Below are positions 7,468 to 12,705 of a stretch of 12,705 nt of DNA, piece after piece (within the stretch, counting starts at the first letter, position 1; every line of letters starts with the position of its first letter). Source of the DNA: Alphaproteobacteria bacterium. Its GTDB lineage: Bacteria; Pseudomonadota; Alphaproteobacteria; Reyranellales; Reyranellaceae. The stretch covers positions 1-12,705 of the forward strand of contig JABCYT010000032.1 of assembly GCA_013290035.1 (NCBI GenBank), read 5' to 3'. The notes under the pieces were generated by a model. The model made no database searches, had not been told where the DNA came from, and saw nothing but the letters and a program-made list of their open reading frames with translations. The translations under genes were made by a program, and so were the position numbers.

Positions 7468-8715
7468 CTAGCGTTCGACGATCCAGCGGCGCTCGCTGAT
7501 GAAGCGGGCGGCGGCCAGGCCCATCGCCATGCCGCCGACGATGAAGCAGCACACGGCGCCAGCCTGGATGGCGGCGAGGATGTCGCCCTGGTTCAGCAGG
7601 ACGATGGTCTGAAACGCGTAGATGCCGGGCGTCATGATGATGATGCCCGGTACCGTGAGCGCGATGCGCGGATCGCGCAGCGCAGCGCGCGCCAACGAGG
7701 CGAGCAGCCCGACCGCGAACGCGCCGAAGAAGGTGGCGGGCGCCAGGGCCATGCCGAGATCCTGCAGCACCAGGCGAAGGTCGTTGCCCAGCAGGGAGAG
7801 GACGCCGACGGCCAGCACGGTGCGGGCGGAGCTGTTGTAGAGGATGGCGAAGCCGCAGCCGCCCACGAAGCTGGCGACGGCCCGCCACAGCACCGGAACA
7901 AGCTCGACGCCGTGCGGTGCGCCGGCGTCGGGAACGTTGACAAGGCCCGCGACCGCGGCGACGAGGGAGAGGCCGAAGGCCGCGGCCAGCAGGATCAGGG
8001 TTCCGTAGGCCAGCCGTGCCATGCCCGCCATGGTCTGGTGTTGCAGCAGGTCGAGCAGGGATCCGACCAGCGGGAAGCCAGGCACCAGGAAAAGCACCGA
8101 GGAGATGAAACCGACCGCGTCGGAAGGCTGAAAGCCTTGGCGGGAGATGCCTGTCACGATCAGACAATAGGAGCCCGAGGCGAGGATCGCGCACAGCGTC
8201 GTCACGGCATACTGGTTGAGGTGGCGGCGGAACATCAGCATGCGCGCGGCCTGGCCCAGGCCGCCGGCGACGATGGCGGCGCCGGTTCCCAGCATGTCGC
8301 CGCCGTTCAGGTAGGAAAAGGCGCCGGAGGCGAGGCCGATCGCGGCCGCCACCGTGATGATCGAGTTGATCGGCGGGACGGCTTCGATGGCGTCGAGGTC
8401 GGCGGCCAGGTCCTTCGGCGCGAGGTCGGGGCGGCGCTTGCGCGCGAGCCGTTCGAGGGCGCCGATGCGCCAGGCGTTGATCCCGGGCGGCGACACTTCG
8501 CTGGCCCGGGTCAGCTGCTCGCCCTTGCGCCGGACGGTGGCCGTCATGCCGTCGATCGTGATGTGCAGCGCCAGGCTCTCGATACCCATGCTGGTGGCCA
8601 GCATGCCCATCGAATCGCGCACGCGAAACGCGGTGTCGCCGGCGCGCAGCATCAAGGTGCCGAAGCGCAACAGGACTTCCAGCGCTTCGGCAAGCGGTGC
8701 CTTCTGCCCCGACAT
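7468..8715 (-). CDS. Threonine/serine exporter ThrE family membrane protein (fused form)
   Basis: This 415-residue inner-membrane protein has the two ThrE parts, separate in E. coli as YjjP and YjjB, in a single chain. The N-terminal soluble part (about 1-130) has RAGDTAFRVRDSMG and LALHITIDGMTATV, typical of the DUF1212/ThrE domain. Then follow about ten hydrophobic segments. The second half carries GFAILYNSSARTV and DPRIALTVPGIIIMTPGIYAF, the DUF3815/ThrE_2 signature with its Pro-Gly turns. The Corynebacterium ThrE exports threonine and serine by proton-motive force; substrate here is inferred from family only. The start at 8715 lies 17 nt after the mqo stop, so the two are probably cotranscribed. 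A large out-of-frame open stretch across the same gene (7439-8194) is a GC artefact. Confidence 0.88.
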   Translation of the reverse strand: MSGQKAPLAEALEVLLRFGTLMLRAGDTAFRVRDSMGMLATSMGIESLALHITIDGMTATVRRKGEQLTRASEVSPPGINAWRIGALERLARKRRPDLAPKDLAADLDAIEAVPPINSIITVAAAIGLASGAFSYLNGGDMLGTGAAIVAGGLGQAARMLMFRRHLNQYAVTTLCAILASGSYCLIVTGISRQGFQPSDAVGFISSVLFLVPGFPLVGSLLDLLQHQTMAGMARLAYGTLILLAAAFGLSLVAAVAGLVNVPDAGAPHGVELVPVLWRAVASFVGGCGFAILYNSSARTVLAVGVLSLLGNDLRLVLQDLGMALAPATFFGAFAVGLLASLARAALRDPRIALTVPGIIIMTPGIYAFQTIVLLNQGDILAAIQAGAVCCFIVGGMAMGLAAARFISERRWIVER

Positions 8716-8732
8716 GGTCTGGCTGCCGGCCG

Positions 8733-10232
8733 TCAGACGGTCTGCAGACCCAGCACCGCGGCCGTTTCCTTGCGGACCCGCTCGGTAAGCGCGGCGTCCG
8801 TCTTCAGGTCATGGCCGTAGGAGGGGATCATCTCCTTGAGCTTGGGCACCCAGTGGCCGACCAGCTCCTCATGGAAGCAGTTCTCCAGCATGTGGACCAT
8901 GATCCAGACGGCTGTGGAGGCGCCCGGCGAGGCGCCGAGCAGGGCCACGATCGATGAATCGGCCGACGACACGATCTCGGTGCCGAATTCCAGGGTGCCG
9001 GTGTGCAGGCGGTCCTTCTTGATGATCTGCACGCGCTGGCCCGCGACGTCGAGCTCCCAGTCGGACTCCTTCAGGTTTGGATAGAAATCGCGCAGCGCCT
9101 TGTAGCGATGCCCCGAACTCTGGAAGACCTGCCCGACCAGATATTCCTCCAGCGGGAAGTTGTCACGCGCCACGGCGAGCAGCGGCAGGAGGTTGTCGGG
9201 CCGGAGCGACAGCGGCAGGTCGAGCAGCGAGCCGTGCTTCAGGAACTTGGTCGAAAAGCCGGCATAGGGGCCGAACAGCACCCAGCGCTTGCCCTCGATG
9301 ATGCGGGTGTCGAGGTGGGGCACCGACATCGGCGGCGAGCCCGAGGCCGCCATACCGTAGACCTTGGCGGCGTGGCGGTCGGCGATCTCGGGCTTGCCGC
9401 AGCGCAGCCAGATGCCGCTCACCGGGAAGCCGGCAAAGCCCCTAGCTTCGGGGATGCCGGATTTCTGCAGCAACGTTATCGCCGCACCGCCTGCGCCCAG
9501 GAAGACGTAGCGCGCGCCGATCCGGCGCGTCTCGTGGGTCTGCTCGTCCCTGACATCGAGCTGCCAGCCATCGCCGGTCGGCCGCCGCTGCAGGCCGGTC
9601 ACATCGTGCGAGAAATGGACTTTGAACCCGTTCTGGCGCTTCAGGTAGTCCATCAGGTTGGTGGTGAGGGCGCCGTAGTTCACGTCGGCGCCGATGACCA
9701 TGCGCGTGGCGGCGACGGCCTGCTTGGGATCGCGGCCTTCCATGACGAGCGGCGCCCATTCGGCGATCTTGGCGTGATCCTCCGAATACTCCATGCCGCG
9801 ATAGAGATGATGCGCGCTCATCGCGGCGTGGCGTTTCTTGAGGAAGGCCACGCGGTCGGCGCCGATCACGAAGCTCATGTGCGGCACCGGATGGATGAAC
9901 GAATCGGGCGAGGCGATGGCGCCCTTTTTGATGAGATACGACCAGAACTGGCGCGACATGTCGAACTCGACATTGACCTCGAGCGCCTTGGAGATGTCGA
10001 TGCTGCCGTCCTTGCGCATCGGCGTGTAGTTCAGCTCGCAGTTGGCGGCATGGCCCGTGCCGGCATTGTTCCAGGCGCCCGAGCTCTCCTGCGCTTCGCC
10101 CGGCATGCGCTCGATGATCTCGAGCTTGAGATGGGGCTGCAGCTCCTTCAGGAACACGGCGAGCGTCGTGCTCATGATACCGGCTCCCACCAGGACGACA
10201 TCGGCAGTCGTGACGTCGTTGCTGTCGCTCAT
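8733..10232 (-). CDS. mqo: Malate:quinone oxidoreductase
   Basis: This 499-residue FAD-dependent peripheral membrane enzyme oxidises L-malate to oxaloacetate and passes electrons to quinone. The dinucleotide-binding motif VGAGIMSTTLA (Gly16-Ala17-Gly18) and the acidic end of strand two (Glu41) are present. Mqo family blocks follow: SSGAWNNAGTGHAANCELNY (51-70), EWAPLVMEGRD, IGADVNYGALT, FPVSGIWLRC, FGPYAGFSTKFL and C-terminal LLGASPGASTAVWIM. ATG at 10232 is chosen over one at 10301 because the flavin motif then begins at the usual distance and AGGGG (10240-10244) sits 7 nt upstream. Length is near the 490-550 family range. The gene lies 19 nt after the cupin stop and 17 nt before the thrE-like start, so the three form an apparent operon. 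No malate dehydrogenase is in the window, so Mqo may or may not be the only malate oxidiser. Confidence 0.95.
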   Translation of the reverse strand: MSDSNDVTTADVVLVGAGIMSTTLAVFLKELQPHLKLEIIERMPGEAQESSGAWNNAGTGHAANCELNYTPMRKDGSIDISKALEVNVEFDMSRQFWSYLIKKGAIASPDSFIHPVPHMSFVIGADRVAFLKKRHAAMSAHHLYRGMEYSEDHAKIAEWAPLVMEGRDPKQAVAATRMVIGADVNYGALTTNLMDYLKRQNGFKVHFSHDVTGLQRRPTGDGWQLDVRDEQTHETRRIGARYVFLGAGGAAITLLQKSGIPEARGFAGFPVSGIWLRCGKPEIADRHAAKVYGMAASGSPPMSVPHLDTRIIEGKRWVLFGPYAGFSTKFLKHGSLLDLPLSLRPDNLLPLLAVARDNFPLEEYLVGQVFQSSGHRYKALRDFYPNLKESDWELDVAGQRVQIIKKDRLHTGTLEFGTEIVSSADSSIVALLGASPGASTAVWIMVHMLENCFHEELVGHWVPKLKEMIPSYGHDLKTDAALTERVRKETAAVLGLQTV

Positions 10233-10251
10233 GCGATTTCCCCTGAAAGGT

Positions 10252-10638
10252 CTATTGGGCGCGCTTGTATGGAACCGGCACGTCGTTTCCCAATACGACA
10301 TAGACGCGCCGCCAGGGCTGATCGTCGACCAGCCGCCAGGTATGCCCGCCGCCCGCCGTATCCTCGGCCAGCAGGATATCGCCCGGTTTCAGCAAGAAGT
10401 GCTGGCCGCCGCGCGTCTGGAAGTCGAGGGTCCCGCTCAAGGTAATGACCAGCTGGCGGACCGGCGCGGTGTGCCAGGCGAGCGTGCCGCCGGACGCGGT
10501 TTCCTGGAACGACGCATGGGCGGTGTCGAGTTTGCCGCTGAGAAGGTCGCCGTGGGCGCCGGGCTCAAGCTCGATGTAGCCCTCCTCGAAGTGCGAGTTC
10601 TCGTCTTCGCCGGTCCAAATCCGAACGCATCGGATCAT
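10252..10638 (-). CDS. Small single-domain cupin protein
   Basis: This 128-residue protein is a single beta-barrel cupin, without signal peptide or membrane segment. Cupin motif 1 is reduced around WHTAPVRQLVITLSG (His56), and motif 2 is KPGDILLAEDTAGGGHTW with His99. The glycine-rich turns and PGD are typical. Fewer metal ligands are visible than the usual three His and one Glu, so a metal-independent binding or sensing role is possible; it may bind a small metabolite. It starts at ATG 10638 with AAGGGA at 10646-10651, 7 nt upstream. It is first in the apparent cupin > mqo > thrE-like operon. A function in malate or amino-acid metabolism is only suggested by position. I do not recognise a named gene. 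Confidence 0.8.
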   Translation of the reverse strand: MIRCVRIWTGEDENSHFEEGYIELEPGAHGDLLSGKLDTAHASFQETASGGTLAWHTAPVRQLVITLSGTLDFQTRGGQHFLLKPGDILLAEDTAGGGHTWRLVDDQPWRRVYVVLGNDVPVPYKRAQ

Positions 10639-10689
10639 CGTGCTGTCCCTTGTTGCCCGGTAATATGGCGGTGGAAGACCGTAGTATGG

Positions 10690-10704
10690 GCCTGTTCAAC
10701 AGGC
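10690..10704. promoter_or_regulatory. Candidate operator: perfect 7-1-7 palindrome
   Basis: GCCTGTT-C-AACAGGC is a perfect inverted repeat with a one-base centre. It is centred about 59 bp upstream of the cupin start codon, a typical place for an operator or activator site. On the minus strand it embeds TTGAAC, which could also be a weak -35 element, but no matching -10 was found at 16-18 nt. The regulator is unknown and none is encoded in the window. Confidence 0.35.
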
Positions 10705-10807
10705 AAGAAACCAGGAATGTCGGCAACTAATGGCCGATCTTCGCACGTCATCGGACCCTGATGCCATGGATGACTGGCAACAGCGCTTTTGCTAGGTAAC
10801 GCACGAC

Positions 10808-10845
10808 GTCCCCGTAGCTCAGCTGGATAGAGCAGCGGTTCCTAA
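10808..10845 (+). pseudogene. 5' half of a tRNA gene, probably tRNA-Arg(CCU), broken in the anticodon loop
   Basis: The sequence has a complete tRNA 5' half: acceptor strand GTCCCCG, T8-A9, D-arm GCTC/GAGC around loop AGCTGGATA, then the 5' anticodon strand GCGGT and TCCTAA. An intact tRNA-Arg(CCU) of this type would read GCGGT-TTCCTAA-ACCGC; here one T is missing and the expected 3' strand is replaced by TTTTG. No variable loop, T-arm (GGTTCGA) or acceptor complement CGGGGAC-NCCA follows in the rest of the window. tRNA-Arg(CCU) is a known integration target and, in some alphaproteobacteria, carries a group I intron in the anticodon loop; no group I core motif or 3' exon is visible. It is therefore called a non-functional fragment. 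Identity rests on the CCT triplet alone. Confidence 0.7.
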
Positions 10846-11135
10846 TTTTGAAGATTTGTTCTAACCATTTTTGCTGTGGTTGGCGCTCGACCCCGCTTCC
10901 CTTGACTGGGGGTCTCTCGCGACTCTCATGGCGCTTGTGATCCAGCGTGCTGCGCATCGCGACACGCAGAGCGATGAAAGCTCAAGTGGCCTGCGCTGAC
11001 CCCCTGCCCGACTACGCAACCGTTGTCGAAAAACAGGGCTCTTTCAACGCGCTACGGAGCGAAGCGCGGATTTCAAGCATTTAGATTTGGCCAGAAGCGT
11101 CTAATGGGATCTTAGGGTTCTTGGATTGTCTAACG
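10846..11135. other. Gene-free stretch after the tRNA fragment
   Basis: I see no gene here. The first part (10846-10880) is distinctly AT-richer than the flanks. It contains a small hairpin of AACCA/TGGTT (10863-10867 with 10877-10881) and another of GACCCC/GGGGTC (10889-10894 with 10909-10914). A 36-codon frame at 10974-11084 has no ribosome binding site and no recognisable similarity. A near-exact 10-nt direct repeat, GTCTAATGGG and GTCTAACGGG, is at 11099-11108 and 11128-11137. The stretch may be residue of a lost element next to the broken tRNA. Confidence 0.4.
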
Positions 11136-11144
11136 GGCTCAATG

Positions 11145-11174
11145 AGCCGATCGAGGCAGCCGCCACGATCGGCT
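11145..11174 (-). terminator. Hairpin overlapping the stop codon of the LTxxQ-like gene
   Basis: Arms GCCGATCG (11146-11153) and CGATCGGC (11166-11173) are perfectly complementary, extended by an outer A-T pair. After one A-A mismatch they continue with GGC/GCC around a four-base loop. The right arm overlaps the TAG stop of the minus-strand gene. The run after it on the minus strand (TCATTG) is not a proper T tract, so this is at best a weak intrinsic terminator or a 3'-end-protecting stem. A competing hairpin, GGCTC-AAT-GAGCC (11136-11148), shares part of the left arm. Confidence 0.4.
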
Positions 11175-12534
11175 ACAGTGCGGCCGCGTTCGTGGAGAAC
11201 GCCGGAATATTGAAGCGAGCCTTCTGCTCGTCGCTCAGAGTGGCGTAGAAGGCACCAAGGGCCGGACGCACGTCTTTGGCCGCCCGAACCATAGCATCGA
11301 GCCGCATCTCCACCGCGTCGATCCGCTCCACCGGCGTTTCCGGCGCCTTCGCCGGGCAAGATGCCTGAAGCGAAGCGGCGGCGCTGGCCGATGCCGCTTT
11401 CAGCTTCTCGAAGGCGACCTCCTGCTGCTGGGTGGGTTGGATCGTCCGCTCGATGCGGTCCACGGGAAGTTGTGCAAAGCTTGCGGCGCGCGGGTCGCAA
11501 AGCGTCGCCACGCCGCTGGCGGCGGGCGAACTGCCGTTCGCCTGCTCGGCCATTGCGGTAAGGCGCGCCCTCTGCGCGTCGCTCAACGTACTGTAGAAAC
11601 GCTCCAGCGGCGCCCGCACCATGTGGACCGCCTGGATCATGGCATCGAGCCTTCTTTCCACGGCGTCGAGCCGGTCCAGCGGCGTCAGCGGCACCTGGAT
11701 CGGGCAGGACGCCTTGACGACGTCGCTCGCCCTGTCCACGCTGATTTCAAGATCATCGAGCGCCTGGATCTGATTGCCCGTCGGCTGCACCGCCTGCGCG
11801 ATGATGTGGTCGATCGGCACGCCGGTTACGCCCGGCGCCAATCCGCTGCAGGTCAATGTCATATCGTCGGATGTCGGGTCCGTCGCCTGTTGAGCCGTGG
11901 CGGGTGCACCGACGTCGGTTGGCGGCCCGGCGCCATAGACGTCGTAGAGGCCGTCATACTGGGCATTGGACCAAGCGGAATAGGACGGGCCGGGCCAGTA
12001 AATGCCGGACAAGAAGGCATCAGGTCCGTAGGCCCAGAAGGGGTCGTAATAGGCGCCAGGCCAGAGGGAGTACGTCAGGACGTCGCCGTACAAATAGGGC
12101 CAGAAGACGGGCCCGTACCACCCGCCCCAGCGATGCCAGGCGGCACCCGAGTGATGGTCGCCCCAGCGGTTCCACGCGTGCTCGCTGCCGAAGGCGTTGC
12201 GATTGAACTCGTGGCCGTCGAGGTTTGCGACGTCGTGAAACCGATGGAGCCCGGGGCGACCGCCAACGCCATCGTGGCCGAGGCCGGGCGTGGCTATGTG
12301 GCCGAAGTGGGCGCCGCCGATATGACTCAGGCCGGACCCGCCGACATGACCGAAAGCGGCGCCGCCAATGTGACCGCCGCCAAAATGCATGCTGCCGAAA
12401 TGGCCGCCGCCACCGAAGTGGCCACCACCACCGTGGCCGCCGCCACCGCCGCCGCGGGCAAAGGCGTCCGTCGTGAGGCACAGCGCGGCAACGGCGACGC
12501 TCGCCAGGAACACCTGTGTTGCCTTGGCCATCAT
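11173..12534 (-). CDS. Exported Gly/His-rich protein with two tandem LTxxQ/Spy-like modules
   Basis: This 453-residue protein begins with a Sec signal peptide (about 1-26, cut after AFA). Residues 28-90 are a Gly/His/Phe tract of GGGHFG-like units. Residues 95-200 are rich in Trp, Tyr, Pro and His (WNRWGDHHSG, YGPVFWPYLYGD, YYDPFWAYGPD). Two copies of a helical module follow, 229-325 and 346-441, each with a Cys near the start and an ASCP about 47 residues later, then RLDAVERRLDAM or RIDAVEMRLDAM and FYSTLSDAQRARL or FYATLSDEQKARF. The last motif resembles the LTxxQ repeat of Spy/CpxP periplasmic chaperones. Function is inferred as an envelope stress or protein-binding role; metal binding by the His-rich tract is possible. 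AGGAGG at 12541-12546 serves ATG 12534; ATG 12531 is equally possible. Upstream of it, 12547-12705 shows no gene. Confidence 0.85.
   Translation of the reverse strand: MMAKATQVFLASVAVAALCLTTDAFARGGGGGGHGGGGHFGGGGHFGSMHFGGGHIGGAAFGHVGGSGLSHIGGAHFGHIATPGLGHDGVGGRPGLHRFHDVANLDGHEFNRNAFGSEHAWNRWGDHHSGAAWHRWGGWYGPVFWPYLYGDVLTYSLWPGAYYDPFWAYGPDAFLSGIYWPGPSYSAWSNAQYDGLYDVYGAGPPTDVGAPATAQQATDPTSDDMTLTCSGLAPGVTGVPIDHIIAQAVQPTGNQIQALDDLEISVDRASDVVKASCPIQVPLTPLDRLDAVERRLDAMIQAVHMVRAPLERFYSTLSDAQRARLTAMAEQANGSSPAASGVATLCDPRAASFAQLPVDRIERTIQPTQQQEVAFEKLKAASASAAASLQASCPAKAPETPVERIDAVEMRLDAMVRAAKDVRPALGAFYATLSDEQKARFNIPAFSTNAAAL
11212..11499 (-). repeat. Second copy of the Cys-bounded LTxxQ-like module (residues 346-441)
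   Basis: This copy aligns over its full length with the one at 11560-11850 at protein level. Shared features are LPVDRI for VPIDHI, QPTQQQ for QPTGNQ, ASCP in both, ERIDAVEMRLDAM for DRLDAVERRLDAM, and FYATLSDEQKAR for FYSTLSDAQRAR. Cys346 and Cys393 are its cysteines. DNA identity is clearly lower than the protein pattern suggests, so the duplication is old. Confidence 0.85.
11560..11850 (-). repeat. First copy of the Cys-bounded LTxxQ-like module (residues 229-325)
   Basis: See the second copy at 11212-11499. Cys229 and Cys277 are 48 residues apart, against 47 in the other copy. A short linker with QANGSSPAAS joins the two. The exported location and conserved pairing make one disulfide per module likely. 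Confidence 0.85.
12265..12453 (-). repeat. Gly/His-rich low-complexity coding repeat
   Basis: Codes for residues 28-90 of the exported protein, with repeated GGGHFG, GGAHFGH and GGGHIGG units. On the plus strand it appears as CCGCCACC and CCACCGAAGTGG-like runs. Many alphaproteobacterial exported proteins start with such tracts. It is prone to slippage and to sequencing or assembly error. Confidence 0.75.
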
Positions 12535-12705
12535 GATTTCCCTCCTGACATCGGACTGCGCGCGTGCGCGCTCGTTCACCCGAATCTATGTCTGCGCTGG
12601 GAAACGACTTCAGCCGGATTGCCGTGCTTGAGGCAGGCTTGCGCCAATGCCCGCGGCAATTCGGTTCACGCCTTGGTCCGAAGAGGGGCCAATGTTGTCC
12701 TTGGC

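Noticed and set aside
9003..10445. 480-codon plus-strand frame opposite mqo and the cupin gene
   Set aside because: mqo on the minus strand has full family motifs and good ribosome binding site; this frame has neither.
10748..10957. 69-codon minus-strand frame spanning the tRNA fragment
   Set aside because: No ribosome binding site, no recognisable similarity, and it runs through the tRNA 5' half.
10974..11084. 36-codon plus-strand small frame in the gene-free stretch
   Set aside because: No convincing ribosome binding site or similarity; kept only as a possible remnant.
10840..11172. Group I intron in the tRNA anticodon loop
   Set aside because: The insertion place fits known tRNA-Arg(CCU) introns, but no conserved core such as a GACTA/TAGTC pairing and no 3' exon could be found by eye. 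A covariance search would decide.
12265..12453. CRISPR-like or minisatellite repeat in the CCGCCACC-rich stretch
   Set aside because: It is a coding Gly/His tract with irregular unit length, without spacers.
12558..12571. GCGCGC-GT-GCGCGC inverted repeat in the leader of the LTxxQ-like gene
   Set aside because: A two-base loop is too tight, and alternating GC runs arise by chance at this base composition.

Overview
The window is high-GC bacterial chromosome with tightly packed, translationally coupled genes. Its gene set is rsmI-yraN-gshB beside a short LpoA-type lipoprotein, ArfB rescue factor, class II fumarase, Mqo and a fused ThrE exporter. This suggests an alphaproteobacterium, perhaps of the Rhodospirillales/Reyranella or Hyphomicrobiales kind. 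The class is an inference from gene content and base composition; nothing here fixes a genus.

Positions 1-1862 (minus strand) hold a penicillin-binding-protein activator-like lipoprotein followed 5 nt later by a HAD phosphatase that runs off the left edge. Divergently, positions 1892-5993 (plus strand) form one apparent operon: rsmI (16S rRNA 2'-O-methylation), yraN (nuclease-fold protein), a SirB1-like transglutaminase/TPR protein starting at TTG, gshB (glutathione synthetase), an exported ankyrin-repeat protein, and arfB (stalled-ribosome rescue). Most junctions overlap by 1-4 nt or are a few nt apart. fumC (6061-7464, GTG start) follows in the same direction with its own ribosome binding site.

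Positions 7468-10638 (minus strand) form a second apparent operon, transcribed cupin > mqo > thrE-like. It converges on fumC with only 3 nt between the stop codons. FumC makes malate and Mqo oxidises malate to oxaloacetate while feeding electrons to quinone, so two consecutive TCA steps lie on facing operons. A perfect 7-1-7 palindrome lies about 60 bp upstream of the cupin start and is a candidate operator.

Positions 10808-11172 are the least ordinary stretch. A 38-nt 5' half of a tRNA, probably tRNA-Arg(CCU), stops in the anticodon loop and is followed by about 300 bp with no recognisable gene and no visible 3' half. This looks like a scar of integration or deletion. At the right end (11173-12534, minus strand) is an exported protein with a Gly/His-rich tract, a Trp/Tyr/Pro-rich segment and two tandem copies of a helical LTxxQ/Spy-like module, each bounded by two cysteines. 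A hairpin overlaps its stop codon.

No CRISPR array, insertion sequence, transposase, integrase or obvious new defence system was seen. Most of the window is core metabolism and housekeeping; the points worth a second look are the tRNA scar, the duplicated LTxxQ protein, the ankyrin protein in the gshB operon and the regulatory palindrome.
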